NCBI RefSeq assembly: GCF_024649945.1
Contig: NZ_JANKMS010000006.1
Span: 248,001-312,000, forward strand
From: Flavobacterium panacis
GTDB lineage: Bacteria; Bacteroidota; Bacteroidia; Flavobacteriales; Flavobacteriaceae
Reading direction: 5' to 3'
DNA: 64,000 nt
The stretch's first letter is position 1, and each line of letters begins with the position of its first letter. Positions 53,032 through 61,233 of the stretch are shown here, in pieces. Made by a program: the position numbers and the translations under genes. Below the pieces are notes generated by a model that searched no databases, was not told where the DNA came from, and saw only the letters and a list, made by a program, of their open reading frames with translations.

Positions 53032-55299
53032 ATGAAGATTAAAGATATAGTTAACCGCGGTCTGGTTACTTTAACCAACTGTGACCAAGAACCCATACAT
53101 ATTCCTGGAAATATCCAGCCGCATGGATTTTTAATTGGACTTACTAATGACTGGATAATAGACTACTGCACTGAAAATATTTCCAGCTTCCTTGATTTAA
53201 GCCATACGCAGGCTTTGGGAAAGAAATTTGAGACTGTTTTTGGCGGCACGGCTCATAATCTTGTTTTGAACTACACAAATTCTGAGACGGTTCAGGATGT
53301 ATTTCCGCTGGAGGTAGAGCTTATGGAAAGGAAATTTCAAATCAATATACACAAAAGCGGCGATATATATGTTCTTGAGGCTGAACCTCAGTTCGATAAG
53401 CAGATTTTGGCGGATGTCTACACGCAGACTATTCAGTTTGTAACGCAGATGAACAGCACAAAATCTTTAAAAGACCTTTGTGCGCTTGTGGCAGAAGGCA
53501 CCAGAGAGATAACAGGCTACGATCGCGTAATGATCTACCGCTTTGATGAACAGTATAACGGTGAAGTGTATGCGGAAAGCTGCAGGAAGGATCTGGAGCC
53601 TTTTTTAGGGCTGCATTATCCGCACACGGATATTCCGGTTCAGGCAAGGGAATTGTATATAAGGAACCAGCTCAGACTGATTACTGATATAAATTATCAG
53701 CCCGTGCCTATTTTTACCGTGGATGACAAAGAGGATAAAAACCTTGATTTAAGCCTGTCAATATTAAGAAGCACGTCTCCAATTCATGTGCAGTATCTTA
53801 AAAACATGGGAGTCGGCGCTACGCTTACCATTTCACTTATTCACCATGACCGTTTATGGGGGCTCATTGCCTGCCACCATTATTCGAAAAAGAATATATC
53901 TCCGGGTGTAAGGCTGGCGGCCAAACTTCAGGGACAGTTCATTACCTCGCAGATTGATATCCGTGAATCTAATGATGAAAATCTGAATGCCAAGAAAACA
54001 CTTCAAGCGTTAGAGCATTTGACGGCTCTTGATCTTCCTCTGGCGGAAGATTCTCTGGATACTCTCATACAAATGCCGGAATTATTAGCCGTCTGCAATG
54101 CTTCAGGAGTTTCCATACTGTTTAGAAATAAAATGTATAAAAATGGTCAGGTCCCTGAAGATAATCAGATAAGAAGTTTTACGGCGCAATTGGGCAGTAA
54201 GGGCCACAATGAGTTTTACGCCAGCAGAAAAATAGGGGAGGACTTACCCGAGCTGGAAGGCTCTTCTAATTTTGCAGGTGCAGTTTACCATGCTCTTGGA
54301 GGTTCAAACCATATAATCTGGTATAGGCCGGAAACCGTCTCAGAAATCAACTGGGCAGGCGATCCGGAAAAAAGCATAGTGAAAGATGATAAGGGGCTGC
54401 ATCCAAGAAACTCATTTAATACATGGAAACAGATTGTCAAGGGACAGAGCGGCATCTGGAAAGAGTACGAGATCAATTCAGCAGCGAAATTTGCGCATTC
54501 ACTTCATAAAAATCTAATAATGATTCTGTTAAGTGAAGAGGAGGAGAAATACAGGCTTCAGAGTGAAGTATTGAAGGAGACCAATTCTGAACTGGAAAAC
54601 ATTAACTGGATCAGTACCCATGATCTTCAGGAGCCTTTAAGGAAAATACAGATGATTACCTCCAAGCTGCTTTCCGAAAAAAGACATGATCCTGAGCATC
54701 CTGAAATTGATTCATTGGAACGCGTGTCAAAATCTGCGGCAAAAATGCGCGAACTGCTGCAGGATATCTTGAAATACACGCGGATTAAAAACACTAGGGA
54801 GGCAGCCGAGAAAATAGACCTTAATCTGATTCTTGATGCGGCAATAGAGGAAAACAGCGATCTAATATCAGAATGCAGTGCTGTCATTGAATGCCAGAAA
54901 CTGCCACAGGTCAACGCTATAGGATTTTTAATGAAGCAGCTGTTTATAAATATTATTCAAAATTCCTTAAAATATGCTTCTCCTGAACGCAATCCTGTTA
55001 TAAAAATTACCGCTTCGCAGCAGCCTGAAATTATAAAGGGCCGCTTTAAAGTGTATTGCAGCTGGGTCAAATTTTCGGATAATGGAATTGGATTTGACCA
55101 GAAATATGCAGATTCAATATTCAAGGTTTTTACAAGGCTTCATACGCAGCAGGAATACAGCGGTTCAGGGATTGGACTGGCACTATGCAAGAAGATAATG
55201 CAGGCATTGGGAGGAGCGATCTCTGCGGAAGGAAAATCAGGACAGGGAGCCAGTATTACCATTTATTTTCCCTGTGACGAGCAGGATACACTTATTTAA
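53032..55299 (+). CDS. Bacteriophytochrome histidine kinase (red/far-red photoreceptor)
   Basis: 755 residues with the classical PAS-GAF-PHY-HisKA-HATPase order. Cys17 in TNCDQEPIHIPGNIQPHG matches the biliverdin-linking cysteine and the following conserved PHG. The GAF pocket has YPHTDIPVQARELYIRNQLR and the His in LWGLIACHHYSKK. The PHY tongue has INWAGDP and PRNSF. The kinase core has His530 in WISTHDLQEPLRKIQ and GSGIGLALCKK. It senses red and far-red light with a biliverdin chromophore, and receivers flank it on both sides. No haem oxygenase gene for biliverdin is in the window. Confidence 0.96.
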   Translation: MKIKDIVNRGLVTLTNCDQEPIHIPGNIQPHGFLIGLTNDWIIDYCTENISSFLDLSHTQALGKKFETVFGGTAHNLVLNYTNSETVQDVFPLEVELMERKFQINIHKSGDIYVLEAEPQFDKQILADVYTQTIQFVTQMNSTKSLKDLCALVAEGTREITGYDRVMIYRFDEQYNGEVYAESCRKDLEPFLGLHYPHTDIPVQARELYIRNQLRLITDINYQPVPIFTVDDKEDKNLDLSLSILRSTSPIHVQYLKNMGVGATLTISLIHHDRLWGLIACHHYSKKNISPGVRLAAKLQGQFITSQIDIRESNDENLNAKKTLQALEHLTALDLPLAEDSLDTLIQMPELLAVCNASGVSILFRNKMYKNGQVPEDNQIRSFTAQLGSKGHNEFYASRKIGEDLPELEGSSNFAGAVYHALGGSNHIIWYRPETVSEINWAGDPEKSIVKDDKGLHPRNSFNTWKQIVKGQSGIWKEYEINSAAKFAHSLHKNLIMILLSEEEEKYRLQSEVLKETNSELENINWISTHDLQEPLRKIQMITSKLLSEKRHDPEHPEIDSLERVSKSAAKMRELLQDILKYTRIKNTREAAEKIDLNLILDAAIEENSDLISECSAVIECQKLPQVNAIGFLMKQLFINIIQNSLKYASPERNPVIKITASQQPEIIKGRFKVYCSWVKFSDNGIGFDQKYADSIFKVFTRLHTQQEYSGSGIGLALCKKIMQALGGAISAEGKSGQGASITIYFPCDEQDTLI

Positions 55300-55634
55300 A
55301 TATTTGTTCGATCAGGCAGGTAAATTGAAAATTTATATGATTAATTTTTGAAAAGCTGTTTTCAGATTCGGCTTCATTTTTATTATTGATGAGGTTGCTG
55401 CTTTAATTGTTATAAGGCCGATAGAAAGTGAGTGCTGTCTTAAATCCTGCAGGGCTTTCTATGCGTTATTTATCGCTATATGGCTTCATTTCATATTAAT
55501 TGCCTATCTTTGAAATTATTAACCGGTTTTACGGATATAATTCGGTCGTTTATTGATTTTCAAAAAGCTCAATACAATTGAGATTTGCTGATTTTTAAAT
55601 TCTTGTCTTATGTTTTAACTGCAATCTAGAATTT
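55300..55634. other. Gap without a gene
   Basis: 335 nt between the phytochrome and the next receiver gene. No ORF or hairpin of note. Confidence 0.4.
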
Positions 55635-56069
55635 ATGGCTGGCCAGAAAAATATTGTCCACAAGATACTAATAGTTGATGACGACCAGGATGATAGAGGT
55701 TTTTTAGCTGATGCGCTTTTGGAAATCGACCCCCGCATTGAAATATTTGAACTGGAGGATGGAATAAGCCTTATGAGCAGCCTTATTGACAATGCAGAAA
55801 TTCCGGATATTATTTTTCTGGATATCAACATGCCCGGAAAAGACGGGCTGCAGTGCCTTAAAGAAATCAAGATGCAGGACGGTAATTTAAAGAGAGTGAA
55901 AATCATAATGCTTTCCACCAGCAGCGATCCTGAAGATATAGAAACAGCTCATGAGTTCGGCGCTTCTTTTTATGCGGTAAAACCGAGTTCATTTGATGTT
56001 ATGAAGCTTTTTCTCAAAGAAGTTATGAATATGAACTTGGATAACAGGCGTAAATTTCGTCTTATCTAA
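55635..56069 (+). CDS. Stand-alone response regulator, Rcp1-like
   Basis: 144 residues: ILIVDDDQDDRGFL, phospho-acceptor Asp63 in IIFLDINMP, IMLSTSSDPED and AVKPSSFD. It lies downstream of the phytochrome on the same strand and convergent with the next kinase. Receiver only, so output must be by protein contact. Confidence 0.93.
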   Translation: MAGQKNIVHKILIVDDDQDDRGFLADALLEIDPRIEIFELEDGISLMSSLIDNAEIPDIIFLDINMPGKDGLQCLKEIKMQDGNLKRVKIIMLSTSSDPEDIETAHEFGASFYAVKPSSFDVMKLFLKEVMNMNLDNRRKFRLI

Positions 56070-56240
56070 AAATGAGTTCCTATTAGAATTCTTGTCTGAA
56101 TTCAGAATCAGTCTCGATCATTTTTATAAGTTAGCAGGTAAAATCTCTTTTCTGCACAGTGGCAGGATTCATAATAATGCATGAAACTCCAATAGCACAA
56201 ACTGCATAATGTCTGGCTTTCTTTCGTGTGCTGATGAATA

Positions 56241-57734
56241 TTAAGATAAAATATCTGCAGGGAAGGTCATTTCAAATACGGCGCCGGAACCTTCGACAGT
56301 AATATTTTTAAGCTGTCCATTATGTCTTTCGGTAATTTTTTTGCAGAGTGACAGTCCTAAGCCTGTTCCTTCATACTGGTCTTTGGAATGAAGCCTCTCA
56401 AAGGCATTAAAGATTTTTATCGAGTTTTCGGGAGCAATTCCGATACCGTTGTCCGATACGGTAATTTTTAAATTGCCTTCATCAGAGCTGCATTGTATTT
56501 TGATGCGGGAGTCACAGTTTTCGCGTGAGAATTTCAAAGAATTGGCTATCAGATTGTAAAAAAGCTGATGGAACAAAATTTTAGACCCTCTCACCGTCGG
56601 CATTTTGGAATGTTCTATTACGGCAGATTTTTCGAGTATCTTTATTTCAAGATCCTCCTTAATGCTTTCTATCGTTTCATTAAGATCCACTTCTTCTTCT
56701 ACCTCTGGGCTGCCGGCTGAAGAATAATTCAATATGGAATCGATCATTTCTGTAAGACGTTCGGCGCTTTTGTTCAATTTATTGGCATACTGGCTGATTC
56801 GCGGCATCTGTCCCTTGGCAGTTTCCTGTTTTAAAATATCGGAAAACAATAAAATCTTGCGCACTGGCTCCTTAAGGTCATGGCTGATCACATGACCAAA
56901 CTGTTTGAGATCATCATTGGAGCGTGTGAGTTCCATAGTGCGCTGTTCTACCAGCTGCAGGAGCTCCTGAGCGTTTTTTTTCTGCTGCGTAATGTCCTGG
57001 GCAATTCCCACAATAATATTTTCTTTGTTGTCACTCTCGGAAAGCGATCCTGAAAATCTAAGCCAGTACAGCGTATCATTGACTGCTACTCTGATTTCGC
57101 AGTTCAGGTCTCCCATGCGAGTCAGGTTTTTTAGGGTATCCTGCCACAATGCCAAATCTTCCGTATAAATCAGGTCGTTTAAGTCTGAAAGTGAAATTTC
57201 ACTATCTTTTTCAAAAAAGCTTAAAAAACGTTTGGAGCCGGTAATAGTTCCCTTATCCGTATCAATTTCAAATGTCCCCAGCTGTGCGGCATCAACAGCC
57301 AGTCTTAATCTTTTTTCAATTTCTATGGTCTGCTGTCTGGCTACATTGAGTTCGGTAACCTCTGCCGCCGTATTCATGACTCCGTATACTTTTCCTTCCA
57401 CATCAAATATAGGGGTGAAATTGTAATTGAAGTAATGCGGTTTTAGGATACCCTCCACAACAATGTCTACCCTAGCATTTTTTGCCTCGAAAGGTCTTCC
57501 GGTATGGAGCACCTCTCTCAGCTGTTCGAATATTTCCTGATTTTTAAGTTCGGGAAGGATTTCAGTGTAGTTGGTTCCTATTACATCAGGTCCCTTTCCA
57601 TATGTCTTAATCATACACTTGTTGGCCAGGACTATTTTCATGTTATAACCAGTGTATAACCCTATCGGGAAAGGTGCCGTATCTATAACGTCACGCAATA
57701 CACTTTCTCTCATTGATTCTGGAAGATTCGTCAT
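56241..57734 (-). CDS. PAS-domain sensor histidine kinase
   Basis: 497 residues: two PAS domains (15-130 and 145-252), a coiled linker, HisKA with His285 (VISHDLKEPVRKI) and HATPase (LIANSLKFSREN, DNGIGIAPEN, GTGLGLSLCKK). No membrane helix. It starts 8 nt after the receiver gene at 57743, so the pair forms a two-gene operon. PAS ligands are not evident. Confidence 0.93.
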   Translation of the reverse strand: MTNLPESMRESVLRDVIDTAPFPIGLYTGYNMKIVLANKCMIKTYGKGPDVIGTNYTEILPELKNQEIFEQLREVLHTGRPFEAKNARVDIVVEGILKPHYFNYNFTPIFDVEGKVYGVMNTAAEVTELNVARQQTIEIEKRLRLAVDAAQLGTFEIDTDKGTITGSKRFLSFFEKDSEISLSDLNDLIYTEDLALWQDTLKNLTRMGDLNCEIRVAVNDTLYWLRFSGSLSESDNKENIIVGIAQDITQQKKNAQELLQLVEQRTMELTRSNDDLKQFGHVISHDLKEPVRKILLFSDILKQETAKGQMPRISQYANKLNKSAERLTEMIDSILNYSSAGSPEVEEEVDLNETIESIKEDLEIKILEKSAVIEHSKMPTVRGSKILFHQLFYNLIANSLKFSRENCDSRIKIQCSSDEGNLKITVSDNGIGIAPENSIKIFNAFERLHSKDQYEGTGLGLSLCKKITERHNGQLKNITVEGSGAVFEMTFPADILS

Positions 57735-57742
57735 AATACCAG

Positions 57743-58192
57743 TTAAATTGTAATGTAGAAGTTTTCAAAAGCTGGCTGTCTGTTGTCATTTTCAGATACC
57801 AGTTTAACCGCTTTGTTGATCAGTTGTGCCATTTTACTGTAGTCGGCAGGCTTTGTAATGAAGTAATCGGCCCCCAGCTCGTACATTCTTTGAATGTCGG
57901 CCGGATTGCTGCTGGTGGTAAAAATGACAATAACATGATGTTTGAGATGCTGTGATTCCCTTATTTTTTTCAAACATTCCGGTCCTGAGAGAACAGGCAT
58001 GTTAAGATCCAGAAAAATCAAATCTGCTGCAGGCTCCGGAGGGCCTTCAAGCAGATTGATCAATTTTGATCCGTTGTATGAAATGGAGAGTTTTAAATCA
58101 GGAAACTGTTCTGAAAAAATATCAGAAAAAAAATCGCAGTCATCTATATCGTCATCGGCCAGCAGGACATGCCTGAATATTTTTTTAGTCAT
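57743..58192 (-). CDS. Stand-alone response regulator paired with the PAS kinase
   Basis: 149 residues: VLLADDDIDDCDFFSDIF, phospho-acceptor Asp62 in LIFLDLNMP, IFTTSSNPADI and FITKPADYSKM. It is first in the operon with the PAS kinase. A TATATTTG -7 element lies on the minus strand at 58222-58229, 30 bp ahead of the start. No output domain. Confidence 0.93.
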   Translation of the reverse strand: MTKKIFRHVLLADDDIDDCDFFSDIFSEQFPDLKLSISYNGSKLINLLEGPPEPAADLIFLDLNMPVLSGPECLKKIRESQHLKHHVIVIFTTSSNPADIQRMYELGADYFITKPADYSKMAQLINKAVKLVSENDNRQPAFENFYITI

Positions 58193-58221
58193 AATAGGGT
58201 TCTGCTTAAGTGCAGGTATCT

Positions 58222-58229
58222 CAAATATA
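58222..58229 (-). promoter_or_regulatory. Promoter -7 element of the receiver-kinase operon
   Basis: TATATTTG on the minus strand fits TAnnTTTG, 30 nt before the ATG at 58192. No -33 element at standard spacing was found. Confidence 0.5.
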
Positions 58230-58353
58230 CAATTTTAATAGCTTATCTCTGTTTTACGGTTTGAATTTTGTTATATTTTAAAAATGCACACCGCTTTAAT
58301 AATGTGAATCTAGATATAGATATGGTCGTAGATTGCTATTCCGCCGGTTTCCA

Positions 58354-58599
58354 TTATAATGATCTGAATGTGCTGGTCCCCATTGGGGCTCTATTGTTTT
58401 GTCGCTGCAAAATATTTGTATCCTTCAAGAAATCACAATCAAAGTCCGGCTCATCGTCTTGCCTATGATAGAGATCCGGTATTGCCGCCGTCTGCTGTTT
58501 TTGAGCCGCAAATACTGTTTCTGCGGAATTTTGAGCGCAGATGAAACGAAAGGTCTTATCTGATTTCTTCCTGAAGCTGGAAAAGGTTAGTGATTTCAT
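58354..58599 (-). CDS. Doubtful small protein
   Basis: 81 residues beginning MKSLTFSSFRKKSDKTFRFI, rich in Gln, Asp and Arg. No signal, helix or domain recognised. It may be a real short gene of the island, but composition gives little support. The remaining gap (58193-58353 and 58600-58994) shows no other gene, only a TATATTTG -7 element at 58955-58962 for the next gene. Confidence 0.3.
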   Translation of the reverse strand: MKSLTFSSFRKKSDKTFRFICAQNSAETVFAAQKQQTAAIPDLYHRQDDEPDFDCDFLKDTNILQRQNNRAPMGTSTFRSL

Positions 58600-58994
58600 T
58601 ATTATATAAATATAGAGGCCTGCCTTAGCATTTTAAATTTTATCAAAAGTAAATTTATCTGCAGGCTTTCGATTATAGAATTACGGTGTGTCTTTACATA
58701 ATTTCATTGTGTAAATAAATCAATTTCCAATTTCAGTTGATCTGCAATCAGTTATCCCGGATGTAAGAACGGAGGTATTTTTTGATATGAATCTCCAGAA
58801 GATGAATGTCTTGCGATGGAAAATAGTTTTTAAGCTGTTGAGTATAATCTGGGCAAGATTAAATTCACAGCTAGTCGTTTATTCAATTTTTTTAATGAAG
58901 TGATTTAACTATTTTTTTAACATTGCCAATAAGTGTGCATCATATCTAAATAATTATATTTGATTAATTATACTAAAACAGCAGATCTTTCACA

Positions 58995-59240
58995 ATGGAA
59001 AAAACGATACAGCTAAAGGTGAGAAAAGATTTGGATGCGCGAGAGCAGCATACGATACTAAAACTCAAAGGCAGCCTGATTTCAAAAGGCTACACCGAGA
59101 TTATCCATATTTTGGATCAGGACGAAGATTATCACATCAATACCTTTGAGACGGCGACCGAAAAAAAAAATGAAGTCCAGCAGTATATTGCGGTCTTTAT
59201 CGACAAGGAAAGCCTTCAGAGGGCCGTCAGCATCAAATAA
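58995..59240 (+). CDS. Small hypothetical protein
   Basis: 81 residues beginning MEKTIQLKVRKDLDAREQHT. It has an alpha/beta pattern and a charged surface (LKGSLISKGYTEIIHILDQD, AVFIDKESLQRAVSIK). A TATATTTG promoter element lies 33 nt upstream and a strong terminator follows, so it looks like a complete single-gene unit at the edge of the GC-richer segment. Family unknown. Confidence 0.6.
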   Translation: MEKTIQLKVRKDLDAREQHTILKLKGSLISKGYTEIIHILDQDEDYHINTFETATEKKNEVQQYIAVFIDKESLQRAVSIK

Positions 59241-59257
59241 TTAAAAGGTTCTTTATC

Positions 59258-59297
59258 ATAGGGAGCCCGCTGGCCTTCGGTCTGGCGGGCTTTTTAG
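59258..59297 (+). terminator. Strong GC-rich terminator
   Basis: AGCCCGC pairs with GCGGGCT around a loop that itself contains a small GGCC stem, followed by TTTTTAG. The rest of the 59241-59567 gap has one unconvincing 72-codon frame and no other signal. Confidence 0.8.
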
Positions 59298-59567
59298 TTT
59301 TTAGTTTGCCGCCACAGAAAGCCAATGCAATTATAGGCTTTCTTTTTTTATGCTCTTCCTATCTGTTGCAGGTTATCGCAAAGCAGACTCGCAATCTCCT
59401 TACGGTACTGGGAAGGTTTGTTCTTAATTCCACTGCATTGCAGCAATCTTCTTCAACCTGTTTTGAATTGAAAACTTCTTCCTCTAATTTTTATGCATTT
59501 GAGATTCCGATCCAGAATGGCTAACTTAGCAGTCAGCAAAAAAACAAGGCATAGGCATTAAAAAACG

Positions 59568-61004
59568 ATGGGACCAGAACAGTATATCAGACTCTCGCAG
59601 CTCAATGACCGGATCCAGGACGCGATCAGTTCCCGCTTCAGGGGACAGACGTACTGGGTTGTGGCTGATATTACCAATCATTCCTTCAAGGCCGACAGGA
59701 AGATCCATTATTTTGAGCTGGTGGAGAAAGCGGAAAAGAACAGCGCCATAACCGCCAAGATCATGGGCAAGGCATGGGGCGAGGGAGCAGTGAACCTTTC
59801 GGATTTTGAAAAGAAGACCGGACAGCGCTTCACCAACAATCTGCATGTGCTGGTAAAGGTGAGCGTAGACTATCATCTGCTCTACGGGCTGTCGGTAAAC
59901 GTGCTGGATATCGATGTGAATTTTACCCTCGGCGTACTGGAGCAGCAGCGCAATGCCACCCTTGCAAGGCTTGTAGAGGAAAATGATTTCATCATCAAAA
60001 CAGCGGAAGGCTATTCCACCCTCAACAGCCGTCTGCAGCTGCCCATTGCCATACAGAGGGTTGCCGTGATATCGGCAAGCAACTCTGCAGGGAATGAGGA
60101 TTTCCGCCATACTCTGCAGCACAATGATTTCGGATACGCTTTCCAGATTGACGATTACAACACTGTTGTGCAGGGAGACAATAACGCCAAACTGTTCCTA
60201 AACAAGCTTATAGAGGTCTACAACACCAAGATACCCTATGATGCCATCGTCATTACAAGGGGAGGCGGGTCGCAGTCGGATTTCCTGATTTTTGACAACT
60301 ACCAGATCGGACGCGCAGTGGCCAAGTTTCCCATTCCGATCCTAACGGGGATCGGGCACCAGAAGAATGTCAGCATCACCGATCTGATGGCCCATACCCA
60401 TACCAAAACCCCGACTAAGGCGGCAGAGTTCATTATTGCGCATAACCGCAGTTTTGAAACGAGGCTGTTATCCCTGCAGCAGCATATCGTGATCAGATCC
60501 CAGCAACTTCTGCTGCGCCATTCGAAAGCGCTCGAAGAGCAGAAGCGGCATATTTCAAGAAAAACCAGGGAGCTTCTCTCCCAGCACAGGCAGCAGCTGG
60601 CCTCTGCCAATCAGAGCATCGCAGCGGACGCTAAAGACATACTGCACGAGCATCAGAAAAAGCTTTCGCTGAAAGCCCATCTGGCACTGCAGTTTTCACA
60701 GAAGCTGCTGCGACGCAAGAAAAGCGATGTGGATTTTCTGGCGGAAAACCTCAAGCGCTTTGCGTCTGGATATCTGCGAGGCAGGAGACTTCATCTGGAT
60801 CATCTGGATAAAAGCATAAAACTGATGTCCCCGCAGAATATCCTAAAGAAGGGATATGCGATCGTAAAAGCAAATGGAAAGATTGCAGGGACAGGTGAAA
60901 ATATAAAAATAGGAGAGGATATAGAAGTGATCCTCCACGATACCGTGATTAAAAGCACCGTTAAAGAAAAAATACAATATGATGGAAGAGAAACTGACTT
61001 ATGA
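59568..61004 (+). CDS. xseA: Exodeoxyribonuclease VII large subunit
   Basis: 478 residues. N-terminal OB-fold (about 5-105; YWVVADITNHSFKADRKIHY), a central catalytic domain (IQRVAVISASNSAGNEDFRH, VITRGGGSQSDFLIFDNYQI, TGIGHQKNVSITDLMAHTHT) and a long coiled-coil C-terminus (about 300-430) that binds XseB. It degrades single-stranded DNA from both ends. Codons are GC-rich and unlike the resident genes on the left of the window. xseB overlaps its end. An extra copy beside the chromosomal one is likely. Confidence 0.94.
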   Translation: MGPEQYIRLSQLNDRIQDAISSRFRGQTYWVVADITNHSFKADRKIHYFELVEKAEKNSAITAKIMGKAWGEGAVNLSDFEKKTGQRFTNNLHVLVKVSVDYHLLYGLSVNVLDIDVNFTLGVLEQQRNATLARLVEENDFIIKTAEGYSTLNSRLQLPIAIQRVAVISASNSAGNEDFRHTLQHNDFGYAFQIDDYNTVVQGDNNAKLFLNKLIEVYNTKIPYDAIVITRGGGSQSDFLIFDNYQIGRAVAKFPIPILTGIGHQKNVSITDLMAHTHTKTPTKAAEFIIAHNRSFETRLLSLQQHIVIRSQQLLLRHSKALEEQKRHISRKTRELLSQHRQQLASANQSIAADAKDILHEHQKKLSLKAHLALQFSQKLLRRKKSDVDFLAENLKRFASGYLRGRRLHLDHLDKSIKLMSPQNILKKGYAIVKANGKIAGTGENIKIGEDIEVILHDTVIKSTVKEKIQYDGRETDL

Positions 61005-61191
61005 ATCGGCATGGAATGAGCTTTCGGCCATTTCAAAGGAAATAGAGAACGAGACCATTTCGGTGGACGAGCTTGCCGCGAAAGTGAAAAGGGCATCGGA
61101 GCTTATTGCCTTCTGCCAAGGGAGGCTTAAAGCCACCGAAACGGAAGTGGGGAAGATTATCGACGCAATGGAAAATCAGAAAGAAGCCTAA
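60979..61191 (+). CDS. xseB: Exodeoxyribonuclease VII small subunit
   Basis: 70 residues: YESAWNELSAISKEIENETI, then SVDELAAKVKRASELIAFCQ and GRLKATETEVGKII match the helical hairpin of XseB, several copies of which decorate the XseA coiled coil. It overlaps the xseA end by 26 bp, showing translational coupling. Confidence 0.93.
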   Translation: MMEEKLTYESAWNELSAISKEIENETISVDELAAKVKRASELIAFCQGRLKATETEVGKIIDAMENQKEA

Positions 61192-61201
61192 AAAAAAACA
61201 G

Positions 61202-61233
61202 GCTGAGGCGTAAAACAGACTATGCGTCTCAGC
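61202..61233. terminator. Bidirectional hairpin between xseB and the helicase gene
   Basis: GCTGAGGCG (61202-61210) pairs with CGTCTCAGC (61225-61233) with one G-U pair. The right arm includes the helicase stop codon. It separates convergent genes. Confidence 0.6.

Noticed and set aside
59306..59524. 72-codon ORF after the terminator
   Set aside because: Low-complexity Ser/Leu-rich translation, no start signal and no family.
60299..60610. Long reverse-strand ORFs inside xseA and inside the helicase gene
   Set aside because: They are shadows caused by the GC-rich codons of real genes on the other strand.
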